Notes under the pieces: generated by a model | The model's input: the letters and a program-made list of their open reading frames with translations, nothing else | Databases searched by the model: none | Told to the model about the DNA's origin: nothing | In this document: positions 11,070-22,521 of the stretch, piece by piece | Layout: every line of letters begins with the position of its first letter | Numbering within the stretch: position 1 is the first letter of the stretch | Translations under genes and position numbers: made by a program | Assembly (NCBI GenBank): GCA_031772115.1 | Contig: JAPDPK010000015.1 | Coordinates: 2,434,001 to 2,498,000, forward strand | DNA length: 64,000 bases | Direction of reading: 5' to 3' | From: Heritiera littoralis | Lineage: Eukaryota; Streptophyta; Magnoliopsida; Malvales; Malvaceae

Positions 11070-14035
11070 CTGAAAGAGATGAAATTTAGTGGGGTGAGCA
11101 AAACCACGGCTCAGTAAGATACTAATATAAATGCAAGAGTAGGATTATACTGTCTTAACCGCAAATGCTTAAAACTTGCAAGGATGCAATTACAGTTAAT
11201 CCTTTCTCATCGATAACATCTCATTATCACTTCTCATATTCACTTTTCATTTCATAATCATACTTTTGTATTCTATCATCTCATATCGATTCTCATATCA
11301 TCTCTTATCAATTCTCATATCATCTCTTATCAATTCTCATATCATCTCTTATCAATTCTCGTATTGTGGATCATGATCACGGTGGTACCCAGTCATAATT
11401 CTCTTCGTGTGTTTCTATATTCATGTTTCATAACATATCATGACCTCATATCGATGAAATATCGTTACCACCGAGTCATGACATTCCTCATGGAATTCTC
11501 ATATACTAAGCATACTATCATATCAGGATTTAATATGCAATTCATGTAATTTTTCTGTATAACCCGCGATCATTTCAAATCATATCATATATACTTTAAG
11601 ACATGCTCAACATATGCATTTTCAAAAGTTTGCCTTTAAGGCATAATAGAAACATATTCGATTTCAGTTCATGTATTCGTTTTCGGAGCATGTCTAAAAC
11701 ATGTGCGGTTTTAAAACATTTTCATTTACTATAAGTTATATCGGGTCTAGAGTTCATATCAAATCAATCTATACTCTAGACCGCATATCATTTTAAATTC
11801 GACACAAAATCGTATGTAAATCATGTAAGTGTCGAAATCATTTATCATATACTTTTAAAACATATTCTGTAAATCATATCAAGTCTAGAGTTCATATCAA
11901 ATCAAACTATACTCTAGACCACATATCATGCCATGTTCGACACAAAATCACATATAAATCATATAGTGTCGAATTCATATCTCATGGACTTTTAAAACAT
12001 GTTTAAAACATGTACTGTTTCAAAACATATTTCATTTCAAATCTGTTTCATGTACAGTATAAATCATGTCAAGTCTAGAGTTCATATCAATAAAATCATA
12101 CTCTAGACTTCATATCATATCGGTTAGAGACTAGGCTAGATCCCTATCATCTCTCTATCAATAAAGACTTAAATCACTGTAGCTAGCAGTGAAAATCATA
12201 TCGTCCCCTGGAAACCAACTAGGGCGCTATCTATGGCCATAGACCTCATCTCTCTCAGCCCCACTGATCAGGCGTGACTGAGACCTGTCCACGACTATTG
12301 TCGGACAAGCATATCTATCTGCCTAATGAGCAAAGCTCCAATTAGGCGGTTTCCACTATGCTTTATTGAATTTAATTCTTTTAGGGTGCCTACAGTCTCA
12401 TAAAACATTTAAATCTATAGCTTTCTTTTCAATATCATGTAAGGCATATGGTAAAATTCTGTATGAGACTTCATATATCAAAATATATATATATATATAT
12501 TTACCATATACTTTCATTTCAAAACAAATCAGTACTTTTCAGTATTCATATAAACATTATTAAAATGTTTCAAGTTGCAAGAAGGCATGCTTAAATGCGA
12601 TGCTGTAAAACATTTCAGTATGCAACTTCGGTAATGTTTCCATCAAATACGCTAAAGCGATTCATTTAACTTTATCACCATCAATTATTCGATTTCAAGA
12701 CTTTCTTTCTGTCTAAATCACTATACAATTCATTCACTATTCATCTAATTCAGTATTCAATTTGCTCAGTACTCAATTCATTTGGAAATCGAATCACTTG
12801 GTATTCAGACCATTCGGTATTCAATACCCTTTCTTGATCGTCATTGACTATTATAATCATTTATACACTTCATCATCAATATTAGGATCGCATCATTAGT
12901 ATGAATCCTCTAAGTTTTGATAAGCATTTAAACATCAATTTCTAAAATAGTCATCAAGTTACCGAATTTATGCAAATAATAATATCATCCTTCAATATCT
13001 GTTCCAGAATCGACATCGAGGATAACAGAATCACAAAATCGATAGTCACTTATCAAATCCATTTATGATTTGATCTATTGATACATATTTATCATTTTCG
13101 ATTTGAGGTTCACTTTCATTTACTATCACAAAAATCGTATCTAAATCCTCAAATCCATTTTCATGTGGCTTTTATGATTTTATCCGAACTTATGCAATTG
13201 TCGATCTTATTATTCAAGATCTATTCTAAGGTTATAAGCACAATCATCTTTTCACATATTTATCACTCATTTCTTTGAATCCATAATTGATCGGATTGTG
13301 TCGTAATTAAATCTCCATTTCAATCTCTCGAATTTGTCCATATTATCACTTTCGAATTTATTTCAAAATCATGAAACCGGACTCGGTAAATTCTGGAAAT
13401 CATTACTCCGTTAATAACTTCACAATCCAATCATTCGACCATCGAAATTTCAACTGTGATCTTCTCTTCCAAGCTACATCATATAATTATCATCACTTTT
13501 ATCTGTGATCCGTCTAATTACTAATTCCACCTCAATCTCAACTTGATACCATTTGTGATATTAAAATTTCTTAATTTATCGATTCTATAAGGTTTTAAAC
13601 CATGTAATTCACCACATTATCGTTTTCAACGATCTATCTTCTCATCGATTTCCATATCAAACTCTTTCGGTAATACTATAAAATCCTTTCAATATTTATT
13701 TTCAATAATTATCTCCAAGATTCCATTTAGGTGAGAAACTTAATCTTTTTCCTCAATTATTTTCCTAAAAATTTCGGCAGCATAACGGCTTAATTTTCCC
13801 TAACCTCCTGCAAGGGAAACACAATTTATACTTGCAGCCGTTGATTCTCACCAATTTTACCTCTTACTAAGACCCCCACCATCAGTTGTGGGTCCTCTTA
13901 GCATTTTTTCAATTTAAATCGATGCATCATATAAAAATCATAATTCCATTTAAAGTCAATTAAATAAATGCATCATAAAAATCATAATTCCCACATACAA
14001 TATAAAGCTACTAATGCTTTATAAAAGTATCTTAC
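11070..14035 (-). other. Predicted leader intron of LTR B
   Basis: The donor-like AAA|GTAAGATAC starts at 14035 on the minus strand, at the place homologous to the donors of LTRs A, C and D. The acceptor CTCTTTCAG ends at 11070, preceded by CTTAC and TGAGC...GCTCA (11092-11117). A second donor-like site, ATAG|GTAAGG at 14212, matches the first-donor position of the related LTRs. Confidence 0.4.
11257..11365. repeat. 22-bp tandem repeat, four to five copies
   Basis: TCTCTTATCAATTCTCATATCA repeats at 11301, 11323 and 11345, with degenerate copies before. It lies in the predicted intron of LTR B. Confidence 0.9.
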
Positions 14036-14218
14036 TTTTTCGCCAAAGCTTAGCGCACTTTCCGATTTCCGAGCCTTGCCGAACTCCACCATTCGTCTCA
14101 TTTTCGTTTGCTACAATTTCAAAAATTGACATATATTTTCATTTAGAAAATAATCCAAGAATTTCTACTAAATTCCAAACATATAGCGAAAAAGGCTTTT
14201 AATTTTCCTTACCTATTT

Positions 14219-14351
14219 CTTCCTCTTCTTCTTCTTCCTTTTTCTTTTTCTTTTTTTTTTCTTTTCTTTTCTTTTTCTTTTCTTTTTCTTTTCTTTTCTT
14301 CTTTTTCCTTTCTCTTTTTCTTTTTCTTTTCTTTTTTTTTTTTTTTTTTCT
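14219..14351 (+). repeat. Pyrimidine tract (CTT/TTTTC)n
   Basis: An almost pure C/T run of about 130 bp on the plus strand, which is a purine tract in the sense direction of LTR B. Confidence 0.9.
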
Positions 14352-14460
14352 GAACCGGGTCGGGTCGGGTTCGGGTTGACCGGGTCAGTCGGGTCGGATC
14401 GGGTCAGGCGGGTCGGATCGGGTCGGATCGGGTCAGGCGGGTTGGATCGGGTCGGACCGG
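14352..14460 (+). repeat. GGGTCGG(AT)C tandem block
   Basis: Short degenerate units such as CGGGTCGGATCGGGTCAGG repeat for about 110 bp inside the GC-rich leader of LTR B. Confidence 0.9.
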
Positions 14461-14938
14461 TTCCGCCGGTTCAATCTTCTGCTGGCCGGTTCGGTCACCG
14501 GCGGCCACCCATTTCGGCGGTTCGGCCACCCAACAGCTTGCCGAGGTTGCAACGACTCCGGATCTGGCCTCCGTTTCTCGATCGGCGGCGCCGGCGGTAG
14601 CAGATCTGGGACGGGCGGCGGCGGCTCCTTCTCTCTTTTCTTCCTCTCTTTTCTCGCCGTTTTCTTCACCGTCGGGCGTTCCTCCCTCCAGATCTGGCTT
14701 CGTCGGGGCTTCGCAAGGCGGCGACGACCGGTGGATCGGCCGGCGTCGCCTCCTTTCCTTTTTCCTTCTCCTTTCGGTTTTTCGCCTCGCCATTCTCTCG
14801 TTTTCGCTTCGCTCTGTTTCCTTTTCCTTTCCCGCCGTCGGCGTCGACTTCTCTTCCTCCATCTCGGCTCGCCGGCGGCGTCACTCTCTCCTCCGCTTTC
14901 TCCTTTGGCCGGCAGGGGCCGGTTCTTCTTTGGAGATC

Positions 14939-14999
14939 CCTCCTCTGTTGTAAACAGAGGAGGAAAATGGGTGGGAATCGGGATACCCGATTCCCGCCC
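14939..14999 (-). promoter_or_regulatory. Two adjacent hairpins near the presumed start of the LTR B transcript
   Basis: A perfect 11-bp stem with a 3-nt loop (CCTCCTCTGTT, 14939-14963) lies beside a 14-bp stem with one mismatch (GGGTGGGAATCGGG, 14969-14999). On the minus strand they follow an A/T-rich TATATAATT at about 15018-15030, so they would fold near the 5' end of the RNA. Confidence 0.5.
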
Positions 15000-15628
15000 G
15001 TTTTCTTTTTTTTTTTAATTATATAAATATATTTACAATTTTAAATATATTTATATAAATACTTATATATCATACAAATCATTTGTATATATATACTTTA
15101 ATTTAGTTTACTATATATATATTTCATATATATTATATTTATATATGTAAATACATATTTCATAATAAAAATATATATATACACTTTATATTAAAATATT
15201 ATATACATATATATTTTATATATGTATATCATATATACACTTAAATGTATAATAAAATACATACGTATTCATTCTATGATATCAAAGAGTATTTTCAACG
15301 TACGATATATACATATATTTCATATATGAATGTATATATTTATTTAAAAATATATTTATATAATAACCTTATATAAATATATAAAATTACATATTTTTAT
15401 TTCTTATTAAGTTTTGGATTTCTAAATATCCAAAAATTATTTTCTTCACTTTCGTTCTTATTTAATTTGGATTTTAATTTGTCCAAATTAAATTTTCCGG
15501 ATACCTTTATTTATTTAGAAAATTCTCGGTCTTCACGTCCAATGGTTAGTCGTTACTCGACTCTTGAGGAAGTCAAGGGTTCGAGTAGCGGCGGACGCGA
15601 ATTGGGAATTTATTCCCGATAAAACCTT

Positions 15629-15758
15629 GAGTGATGTTGACAAGGACTACGGTCCCTACTCGGTGTGCGCACCGGGGCGTCACAAAGAGGACAGTACGGA
15701 TGAGTGATGTTGACAAGGGCTGCGGCCCCTACTCGGTGTGCGCACCGGGGCGTCACAA
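15629..15758 (+). repeat. 73-bp-period duplication ending GGGGCGTCACAA
   Basis: GAGTGATGTTGACAAGG...CGTCACAA occurs at 15629-15685 and 15702-15758 with only a few transitions. Reversed, each copy starts TTGTGACGCCCCGG, like the beginning of a Tekay-like LTR, so these look like serial duplications of an LTR 5' end. Confidence 0.85.
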
Positions 15759-15780
15759 TAAAACGCGCGTTTTATTGTGA
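15753..15780. repeat. Perfect 28-bp palindrome
   Basis: The half-site TCACAATAAAACGC is followed directly by its exact reverse complement, with CGCG at the centre. It joins the duplicated CGTCACAA end to the TGTGAGG start of the larger palindrome. Confidence 0.97.
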
Positions 15781-16134
15781 GGCCCGCTTCCCGGACTACC
15801 TCACGCATCCGTATTGTCCGCTTTGGATTCTAGAGGTGGCCCCCGTCAATTCCGCTGACGTGGCACTTAGGTCCTCACGGATTTCTTTCGCGTCCGCCGC
15901 TACTCGAACCCCTTACTTCCCGTAAGTGTCGAGTAACGACTAACCATTGGACTAGGTCCAATGGTTAGTCGTTACTCGGCACTTACGGGAAGTAAGGGGT
16001 TCGAGTAGCGGCGGACGCGAAAGAAATCCGTGAGGACCTAAGTGCCACGTCAGCGGAACTGACGGGGGCCACCTCTAGAATCCAAAGCGGACAATACGGA
16101 TGCGTGAGGTAGTCCGGGAAGCGGGCCTCACAAT
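15774..16134. repeat. 361-bp near-perfect palindrome
   Basis: The arms 15774-15952 and 15956-16134 are reverse complements around the 3-nt centre TAG. I see only two mismatches per arm pair, both C/T-type. The outer ends are TGTGAGGCCCG and CGGGCCTCACA. The right arm is the beginning of LTR B (minus strand) and the left arm an inverted copy of it. The two strands give nearly identical short open frames (15704-15925 plus, 15983-16189 minus), which are by-products, not genes. Confidence 0.97.
15956..16020 (+). repeat. tRNA-like A-box/B-box module in the palindrome arm
   Basis: GGTCCAATGGTTAGTC resembles a tRNA-type A box, and GGGGTTCGAGTAGCGG, starting about 29 nt later, a B box. A second direct copy lies at about 15538-15600 and an inverted copy in the left arm. 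No full cloverleaf was established and the T-stem side is imperfect, so this is a SINE-head-like module, not a tRNA gene. Confidence 0.4.
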
Positions 16135-17772
16135 CATCTTCCTCGGTCTTCAAATTTAAGATTTGAGCTCCTACACCGCTCCAAGTCACTGTATGGTGTT
16201 ATTTCATTCAAACCGTACACTTTGTGGCCTTGAACCAATGATTATGTCCTTATTCGTCTCCTTTCCCATTTCGTTTATTTAGCTTTGGAGCTGCAGAAGA
16301 TGAGTCATACAAGTTCAATTCCGAAACATACATATACACTAAGCATTCTTAGAAATCCTACTCATTAAGGTAGAATTATTCTTTATAAGAATTTCCAACC
16401 TACCAATGCCTTTCTATTCATAACGGAAAATATTGAATTCTGATTAATATACTATCAATTTTATATGTAATATGACTTAATTTCCTATCCAGAAGTATAA
16501 AACCCATTTTCTAGTTCATTCCATGTTGTTCCTCACAATTTTCCAAAGTTTAGCCCAATTCTGACCCATATGACAGGATGGTTTTCTGACCTTTGTGCAT
16601 TAAATTTTATATTACTAATTATAGGGATATCCAAAATTATGAATCCTAAAACCATATGAATCTGAATCCAATTCCCTATTCAGAACAGCAAGTTTCAAAA
16701 TTTTATCATTTCGAAATTATTTTTAATAATTCCTCAAATTTGCCCTGTTTCCAGATGCATTCTGGCAGATTGTCTACTGACCTCTATGTACAAATTGAGC
16801 CATATCTCAAGATAGGGTTGTCCAAATTGTGCAAACTCAAAACCATATTATTCTTAACTCATTTACCTTTCTAGGAACATAAACTTTGCAGCCAAATTCA
16901 ATCTGTGCTAAGTTCTACACATTTTCAAAATTGACACAGAGCATCTAGCCTATGCATCTCACCTACTGCACTGAGTGCCCTGTGTTCAACTGCCTATATC
17001 TCAGGCTACACAACTCCAAATTAGGTAATTCCAAAACTGAATTTTGCCTAACTCATAAAGCTACTTGTAATAATTTTTCCAGAATTTATTTCATTCTAAA
17101 ACCCCCAAACTGAATTTTTAAATATGTGGCTCAGACAGATAGTTTTCTAGCAAAAATTGAAATCTACATTTAGCACTTTGTTTTTCTTCTTTTCTTAACT
17201 CTAACCTTATAAACATTTTCTATTCACTTAGTATATTCATCAAATACTTTAAGTTCATTAGAATTTAATCATCACCACTCAGCCACACAAGGATCGGCAG
17301 CCTCCCTCTTCACACCATTTCCAGAATTTAGCATAAATAATCAATTCAAAATCATTAATTCAATTTCCAAATAAAATTCCTTTCATCATTTTTACAAATT
17401 CCTATCAAAACATTCCTCAAATCACAACAATTTCCTTACTTCTACTTCATGATCGGACACACCATAATTACTTGTACATGAATTAAATTCAATCCAAGGC
17501 AGTAAATAGACTTATCAACCTCATAAAATCACGATTACAAGTTAAAATTGAATGAAAATATTTCTTGCTTTACCTTTCCTTTCTTCCTTCTCTTCTCGGC
17601 TACACCTTTCTTTCCTTCCCTTTCCTTCTCGGCTTCCCTTGCTTTTCTCTTCACCGAATGTTCAGCCTTGAGCCCTCTCTCCCCATTGTGTCTCACTTCT
17701 CCTTTCACTTCTTTTCTTTTCTTTTTTTTTCAAGGCTTCCTTGAGAAGCTTTTGTGTTGTTGCTAAGAATGT

Positions 17773-17813
17773 TAGTGGAGTTTGATGGGAGAAAGTCCCA
17801 TCAAACTCTACTA
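17773..17813 (-). promoter_or_regulatory. 18-bp-stem hairpin near the presumed start of the LTR A transcript
   Basis: TAGTGGAGTTTGATGGGA pairs with the downstream TCCCATCAAACTCTACTA (one mismatch) around GAAAG. It occupies the same place in LTR A as the hairpins of LTRs B, C and D. Confidence 0.5.
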
Positions 17814-17819
17814 AGTCAT

Positions 17820-18568
17820 ATTTTAATGTATTTTAAATTTGTTTTTTTATTTTAGTTTTCTATTCCTATTACAATTATCCATATTATATATTTTATAATT
17901 ATAGTTGCATAATTAATATATATATGTAACTAATATATATATTTACATATATAAATATATATTTATTTGTTTTGTTGTATTTCCGTATATATATAATAAG
18001 TATATGTATATCTATTTCAAGGATTACATATAATATATATATATATATATTTATACTTATCTACATATATATCAATATATATTTTATGTCTAATATATTT
18101 TTAATGGAGGTATATGCATATACATATATATTCCTCCTTTACTTTAAAATTTACATATATATATATATATATATATACATATTTAATACTCAATAGGTAT
18201 ATGTATAAATATATATATATATATATCTATGTATTCCCCTCAGTTATTTATATTTTAATTGTTTTAATGTTCAAAGTACACTACATTTCTTTTGGTATAC
18301 TTGTGCCTTCATTTTATTAAAACAAATATACATATATATTTTGTGGAATATATGCATCTATTTGTTGTTATATAATTCTTAAACTTAGTTATAGGATTTC
18401 TAAATTACACAAAGGTATAAATTATTTATTTTCTAATTTCAATAATTTGAGACTTCATTCTCATTACTTGACATAAGAATAATAATTACAAAAATGTATC
18501 TCAGTACTAGCTTATCTTATGTCTTTTATTTATTCACTAACATGGTACAAAGTTTCGCAGTCTTTACA
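17820..18568. other. AT-rich U3 part of LTR A
   Basis: Several (TA)n runs lie between about 17970 and 18230, the rest being A/T-rich. Read on the minus strand this is the beginning of the LTR, starting TGTAAAGACTGCG at 18568. No gene is seen. Confidence 0.7.
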
Positions 18569-19594
18569 AGTTACCTCTTCACAAGCCATAGAAAGTTCAA
18601 TTTCTACTAAACGAATTGATGCTATGAAGGAAGGATTAAAATCCATAGAACAAAATAAAATTTGAGATCCCGTTGAATTGCCTAAAGGATATAAAAAAGT
18701 CAGTGGTAAGTGGGCCTTCAAGACCAAATGTGACTCTAAAGGCAAGGTAGAACATTATAAAGCCAAACGTGTTGCCAAGGGCTATAATCAGAAAGATGGC
18801 ATTGATTATACAAAGACATTTTCTACTGTATCGAAGAAACATTCATTAAGAATAATTATAGCATTGGTAGCTCAATATGATCCGGAGTTTACCAAATGGA
18901 TGTGAAAACTGCCTTTCTAAATGGAAATCTAGAGGAGAAAGTTTATGTCGATCAACCTGAAAATTTTTCCATAAGAACTAAAAGTCAAATGGTGTGTAAA
19001 CTTAAGAAGTCAATATATGGATTAAAACAAGCTTCCAGATGGTACATTATGTTCAATACCATTATTACGTCTTTCGGTTTTAAGAAAAATATTATAGATT
19101 GTTGTATATACCAAAAGATCATTGGGAGGAAGTTTATGTTTTTAGTCTTATTTGTTGATGATATTTTGCTTGCAGCAAATGATTATGTATATTGCGTGAA
19201 ACTAAAGATTTTCTCTTTGAAAATTTTGAGATGAAAGATATGGGAGTGGCCTCTTATGTTATTGGAATAGAAATATTCCGAAAAAGATCAGAAGGAATAA
19301 TAGGCCTATCTTAAAAAGCATTTATTAGTAAAATTCTTGAAAAGTTTAATACGGGTAAATATTCACCTAGGGTTGTTCTCATTTAAAAGGGTGACAAATT
19401 TAGTCTCATGCAGTGAACAAAAAATGAATTGGAACGAAAGGAATTGGAATCAATTCCTTATGTCTCTGTTGTTGGAAGCTTAATGTACTTGAAGACTTGT
19501 ATTAGACCGGATATAAGTTTTGCAGTTGGAATGTTAGGCAAGTATCAAAGAAATCCTGGAATTGATCACTGAAAGGTAGCAAAGAAAGTTTTGA
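18569..19594 (+). pseudogene. copia-1, part 2: reverse transcriptase
   Basis: The frame resumes from part 1 at the AGTTA duplication. It shows the RT opening (DAMKEGLKSIEQ, then a stop where Trp is usual), VAKGYNQKDGIDY, the palm DVKTAFLNGNLEE (18896-18940), KKSIYGLKQAS and the catalytic box FVDD at about 19151-19162 (usually YVDD). Several frameshifts and stops follow, and the conserved PYVSVVGSLMYL region lies near 19460. The frame runs into TTTGA (19590-19594), where chromovirus G is inserted, and continues at 30965. Confidence 0.92.
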
Positions 19595-20283
19595 TGTGAG
19601 ACCCGATTTTATTATACTGTGTAGCCTATTGTAAATGATGGATAACAGAATTAAATTATTTAGTGGAATTAAATCAACGTTGAATATGAAATCTCACTTT
19701 ACATTATGGAATTGTTGGAATGTTATTTGACAATATGGTGTGAACATTCGGTTGGAATGAATGCAAAAGAAATAAAATGAAGTTCATGAATAAAAGAAAC
19801 CTTATTGGTTGAAGTGTGAAAAGGAAGGATGAAGGGAAGTCCAGAAAGGTGGCTGCAAAGTGGAGTACACGCCACTTCCTTTCCATGGCAATAAAGAGCA
19901 AAATTTTCAAATGATAAATTAAATGGTTTCACATGAGATTAGTGGTGACTGGTTGAAATGGTAAGAAGTGGTAAGAAAAGTCAAGGAGTTGTGGACAACA
20001 CGCTAAGAACCCTACTAATACACTTTTCTTTCCTCATGTTTGTTAAGGCTAGAAGATTAAGAATTTAATAGCATAAAGACAAAATAAGAGATGCTTGAGG
20101 AAGAAGGGTCAACAAATTCAACAAGAAAATACTAACTAGTCAATAACGTGTAGAAAGAAAAGAGAATTAGCCGATTTCTTGTGGGGTGCTTGTCTTCATG
20201 CATTAACACACTACAAGACAAGAGAAGTGATGAGGGAAGAAGCTAAGGTGAACATGCAGCAAAAAGGGGTGTTGAGCAACCTG

Positions 20284-20292
20284 TATATAAAG
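20284..20292 (+). promoter_or_regulatory. TATA box of the G 5' LTR
   Basis: TATATAAAG; the same motif lies at 28474-28482 in the 3' LTR. The inverted repeat CCAAGGAGCCTTGG follows at 20328-20341, near the presumed RNA start. Confidence 0.7.
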
Positions 20293-20493
20293 AGGTAGCT
20301 GGAAGCTGATTGCTTTGCTCTTGTTTTCCAAGGAGCCTTGGTAAAAACATTCATGTCCCTAATTAGCTAACTACCTAATCCCCTTTGCTAAATCTCCCTT
20401 TCATCTCAAACCCTCCAAGAAACCAAGAAAGGAAGGACTGAGGAGGGAAGAAACAACAACAGCTTGGAGTTATGCTGGTTCGGTTAAACCAAG

Positions 20494-21185
20494 GTAAAGA
20501 AATTTCCAGCCAACGTTGTATGTATTTAATCCTTGGGTTATAGACAAGGATGACATGCTAGGTAGATTACTGGGCATGAAAGTGTATAGTTTATGGTTGA
20601 ACATAAGCTGCTGTATTAGGCATGTGTAACGTGATAGATAAATCACGGTGGGCGAATGAGATTAGCCTTCTCGCCAAGCAGGCAAGCAAGGAAATTGGGA
20701 TACTCGCCCAAGGGTTGAGGCGAGCTTAATGTGATGCATGAATTGGCGATATACCGGTTCGCCAACATTTTGGATAGTCAGGCTGATCGCCCGAATGGGC
20801 GAGGGCGTATAATCGCCCAAAATACCTGGGAATGATGATCGCCAATGAGGCGAGTAGGGCGAGGTCGCCAAGTGTTAGTCCAAGTCATGGGGCGAGCCCA
20901 CCTTTGAATAAAAAGCCACAAATGGCGAACTGAGATGCAAGAGCATAGCGAGTTGAATTGTCGGGCGAGCTCCCATGTTGGGCGAACTCCCACGAAGAAG
21001 CCAAAAATGGCGAGTAATGTTGGGCGATCTTCCACGTGTAAGCCCATAGTGAATGACGAGCTCTGTTGGGCGAATGGCGAGCTGTAGAGTAGTCACAACT
21101 CTCGCCCAATTGGGTAAAAAATATTAATAGTTTTAGAAAATATTCGAAAAGAAAATATTAATAGTTTTAATAAATTATTTTGCAG
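20494..21185 (+). other. Predicted intron 1 in the G leader
   Basis: Donor CCAAG|GTAAAG and acceptor TTATTTTGCAG|G, 692 nt. LTR K has a matching pair (61736-62256), while the 3' LTR has lost the acceptor (TTGCAC at 29371-29376). A short predicted exon of 31 nt follows. Confidence 0.5.
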
Positions 21186-21216
21186 GCGACCAGGAAGCAA
21201 GGCTTCGTAATACTAG

Positions 21217-22521
21217 GTAAGGGAGTAGTATGTGAAGTAAAATGCATGTCCTGTAGAGTAAAACATTATGAAACTATTGAGAAAATGTTTCGGTTTACGA
21301 CATGCATTAGTTTAATAATTGTTTTGACTTGGGCGAGCTAAAAAACCCGACCTTTTGGGATGTTTTGGCGGACGACCTGTATTTTAACAAACTTCGGGTG
21401 AGCCAATTATTGGCACCCTTTTTGATGTCTTGGATGGGTGAACTATGCTTTAATAAACTCGGGTGAGCTACAAAGCTGACCCATTTATGTTGTTTTGGGC
21501 GAATTGAAAAAGGGTGGGCGAGCCAATGTGAGCGAACCCTTTTATGTTGTTTTGGGGGGCGACCCCTTTTGTTGAGAAAATTATGAGCGAGCCAAAGAAA
21601 AATAAACTATGTTTTTAATAAACTGGGCGAGTTGACTATGGTAGTGCCGCATTTGGCGAGTTGACCATGGGAATAGCCTAATGGGCGAACTGATTATGGC
21701 AATGCCAAAATAGGCAAACCGACATGGGTGAACCAGTTTGGGCGAGCCAGTTTAAATGTTTTTATGCTAAGGTTGGCGGGCGAACACTAGTTTACCGCAA
21801 TGGGCGAGCTGACCATGGGCGAGCCGTAATAAGCGAGCTGACTATGGGCGAGCAGATTTTAATGTATTTTCTTATCCGAAAATTTATGAGAATTTTGGGC
21901 TGTTTTACTATATTTGTAAACAGAAAATATAAAACCTTTTTTGGAATTTAAATCATTTTGAGAAAATGATAATATGGGTGAAATAATTCCATAAAGGTTT
22001 TCATGAGATATAAAAGTGATTTTTGAGACTTTAGGCCCTGAGTTCATGCATTATTATTCACGTAATTGAGTGACCCACCTGGGGCGATGGCTCGGGTCGA
22101 TGGACCCACGGGTGCACCCCAGGGTGTAACAAGGCTGATGGACCCGCCAAGTCATCACCAGTCTCCAGGCCACTTGGCAAGTGGACCCGAGGACCACCTA
22201 TAGATTATGGCCATAGATCTAGCCGAGATAGCCGTGAGGGGCGATGGCCTACGGGTGCACCCCAAAAGCAGACGACTTGTGTTCCTGAGGGAACAATGAG
22301 AGCGTGATTTATTTGTTGCCTAGTCTCAACTTATTGATTTCTATTTACTGAAAGGATCTATTAAATCCTGTTTAATGTTAACTATATCCATTGTTTTCCT
22401 AATGGGTTTGATTGTTAAGACAAATAAAATGATTTGGGGATATAGTCTTTATTTTTATAAAGCAGCATACACCTTCCTTACTGAGCACGTTGTCGCTCAC
22501 TCCTTATTTTCCACTCCACAG
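21217..22521 (+). other. Predicted intron 2 in the G leader
   Basis: Donor CTAG|GTAAGG (CCAG|GTAAGG in the 3' LTR at 29408), and acceptor CCACTCCACAG|AT. Upstream of the acceptor lie a CTTAC branch-like word and the TGAGC...GCTCA inverted repeat (22480-22499). The 1.3-kb intron contains most of the GGGCGAGC words. Conservation across seven LTR copies suggests function; splicing is inferred. Confidence 0.5.

Larger units (their letters stand above)
10718..16132 (-). mobile_element. LTR B: minus-strand Tekay-like solo LTR nested in LTR A
   Basis: The element begins TGTCACGACCCGAAG, like LTR A, and ends GGGCCTCACA. It is flanked by ATCAT at 10713-10717 and 16133-16137. At about 5.4 kb with no gag or pol it is an unusually long solo LTR. 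On the minus strand it begins with a palindromic U3 end (16132 downward), then an AT-rich promoter, a GC-rich leader with hairpins (about 15000-14350), a pyrimidine tract, and a predicted intron (14035 to 11070). The 152-codon minus-strand frame 14404-14862 in the leader is Arg/Glu-rich low complexity and unlikely to be a real protein. Confidence 0.83.
8422..18568 (-). mobile_element. LTR A: minus-strand Tekay-like solo LTR, split by LTR B
   Basis: The element begins TGTCACGACCCG and ends CTTTACA (TG...CA). It is flanked by the 5-bp duplication AGTTA (8417-8421 and 18569-18573), and copia-1 reading resumes across the gap. Removing LTR B and one copy of its duplication leaves about 4.7 kb with no gag or pol, as expected for a solo LTR. 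It reads on the minus strand: a TGAGC...GCTCA module and splice-acceptor-like CAG lie at 9085-9130, and two donor-like sites at 10698 and 17573. Sequence on either side of LTR B (ending 10717, resuming 16138) aligns with the continuous stretch 44671-44750 of LTR C, which supports the nesting. Confidence 0.85.

Noticed and set aside
14404..14862. 152-codon minus-strand frame as a gene
   Set aside because: Arg/Glu/Pro-rich low complexity in the GC-rich leader of LTR B; no domain is seen.
15956..16020. A true tRNA gene
   Set aside because: A and B box likeness only; no acceptor stem or full cloverleaf could be drawn.
15704..16189. Two near-identical short proteins on opposite strands
   Set aside because: They are the same sequence read from each palindrome arm, not a gene pair.
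20900..21110. Overlapping minus-strand frames in the G LTR as proteins
   Set aside because: They arise from repeated CTCGCC words and recur at the same place in the 3' LTR.
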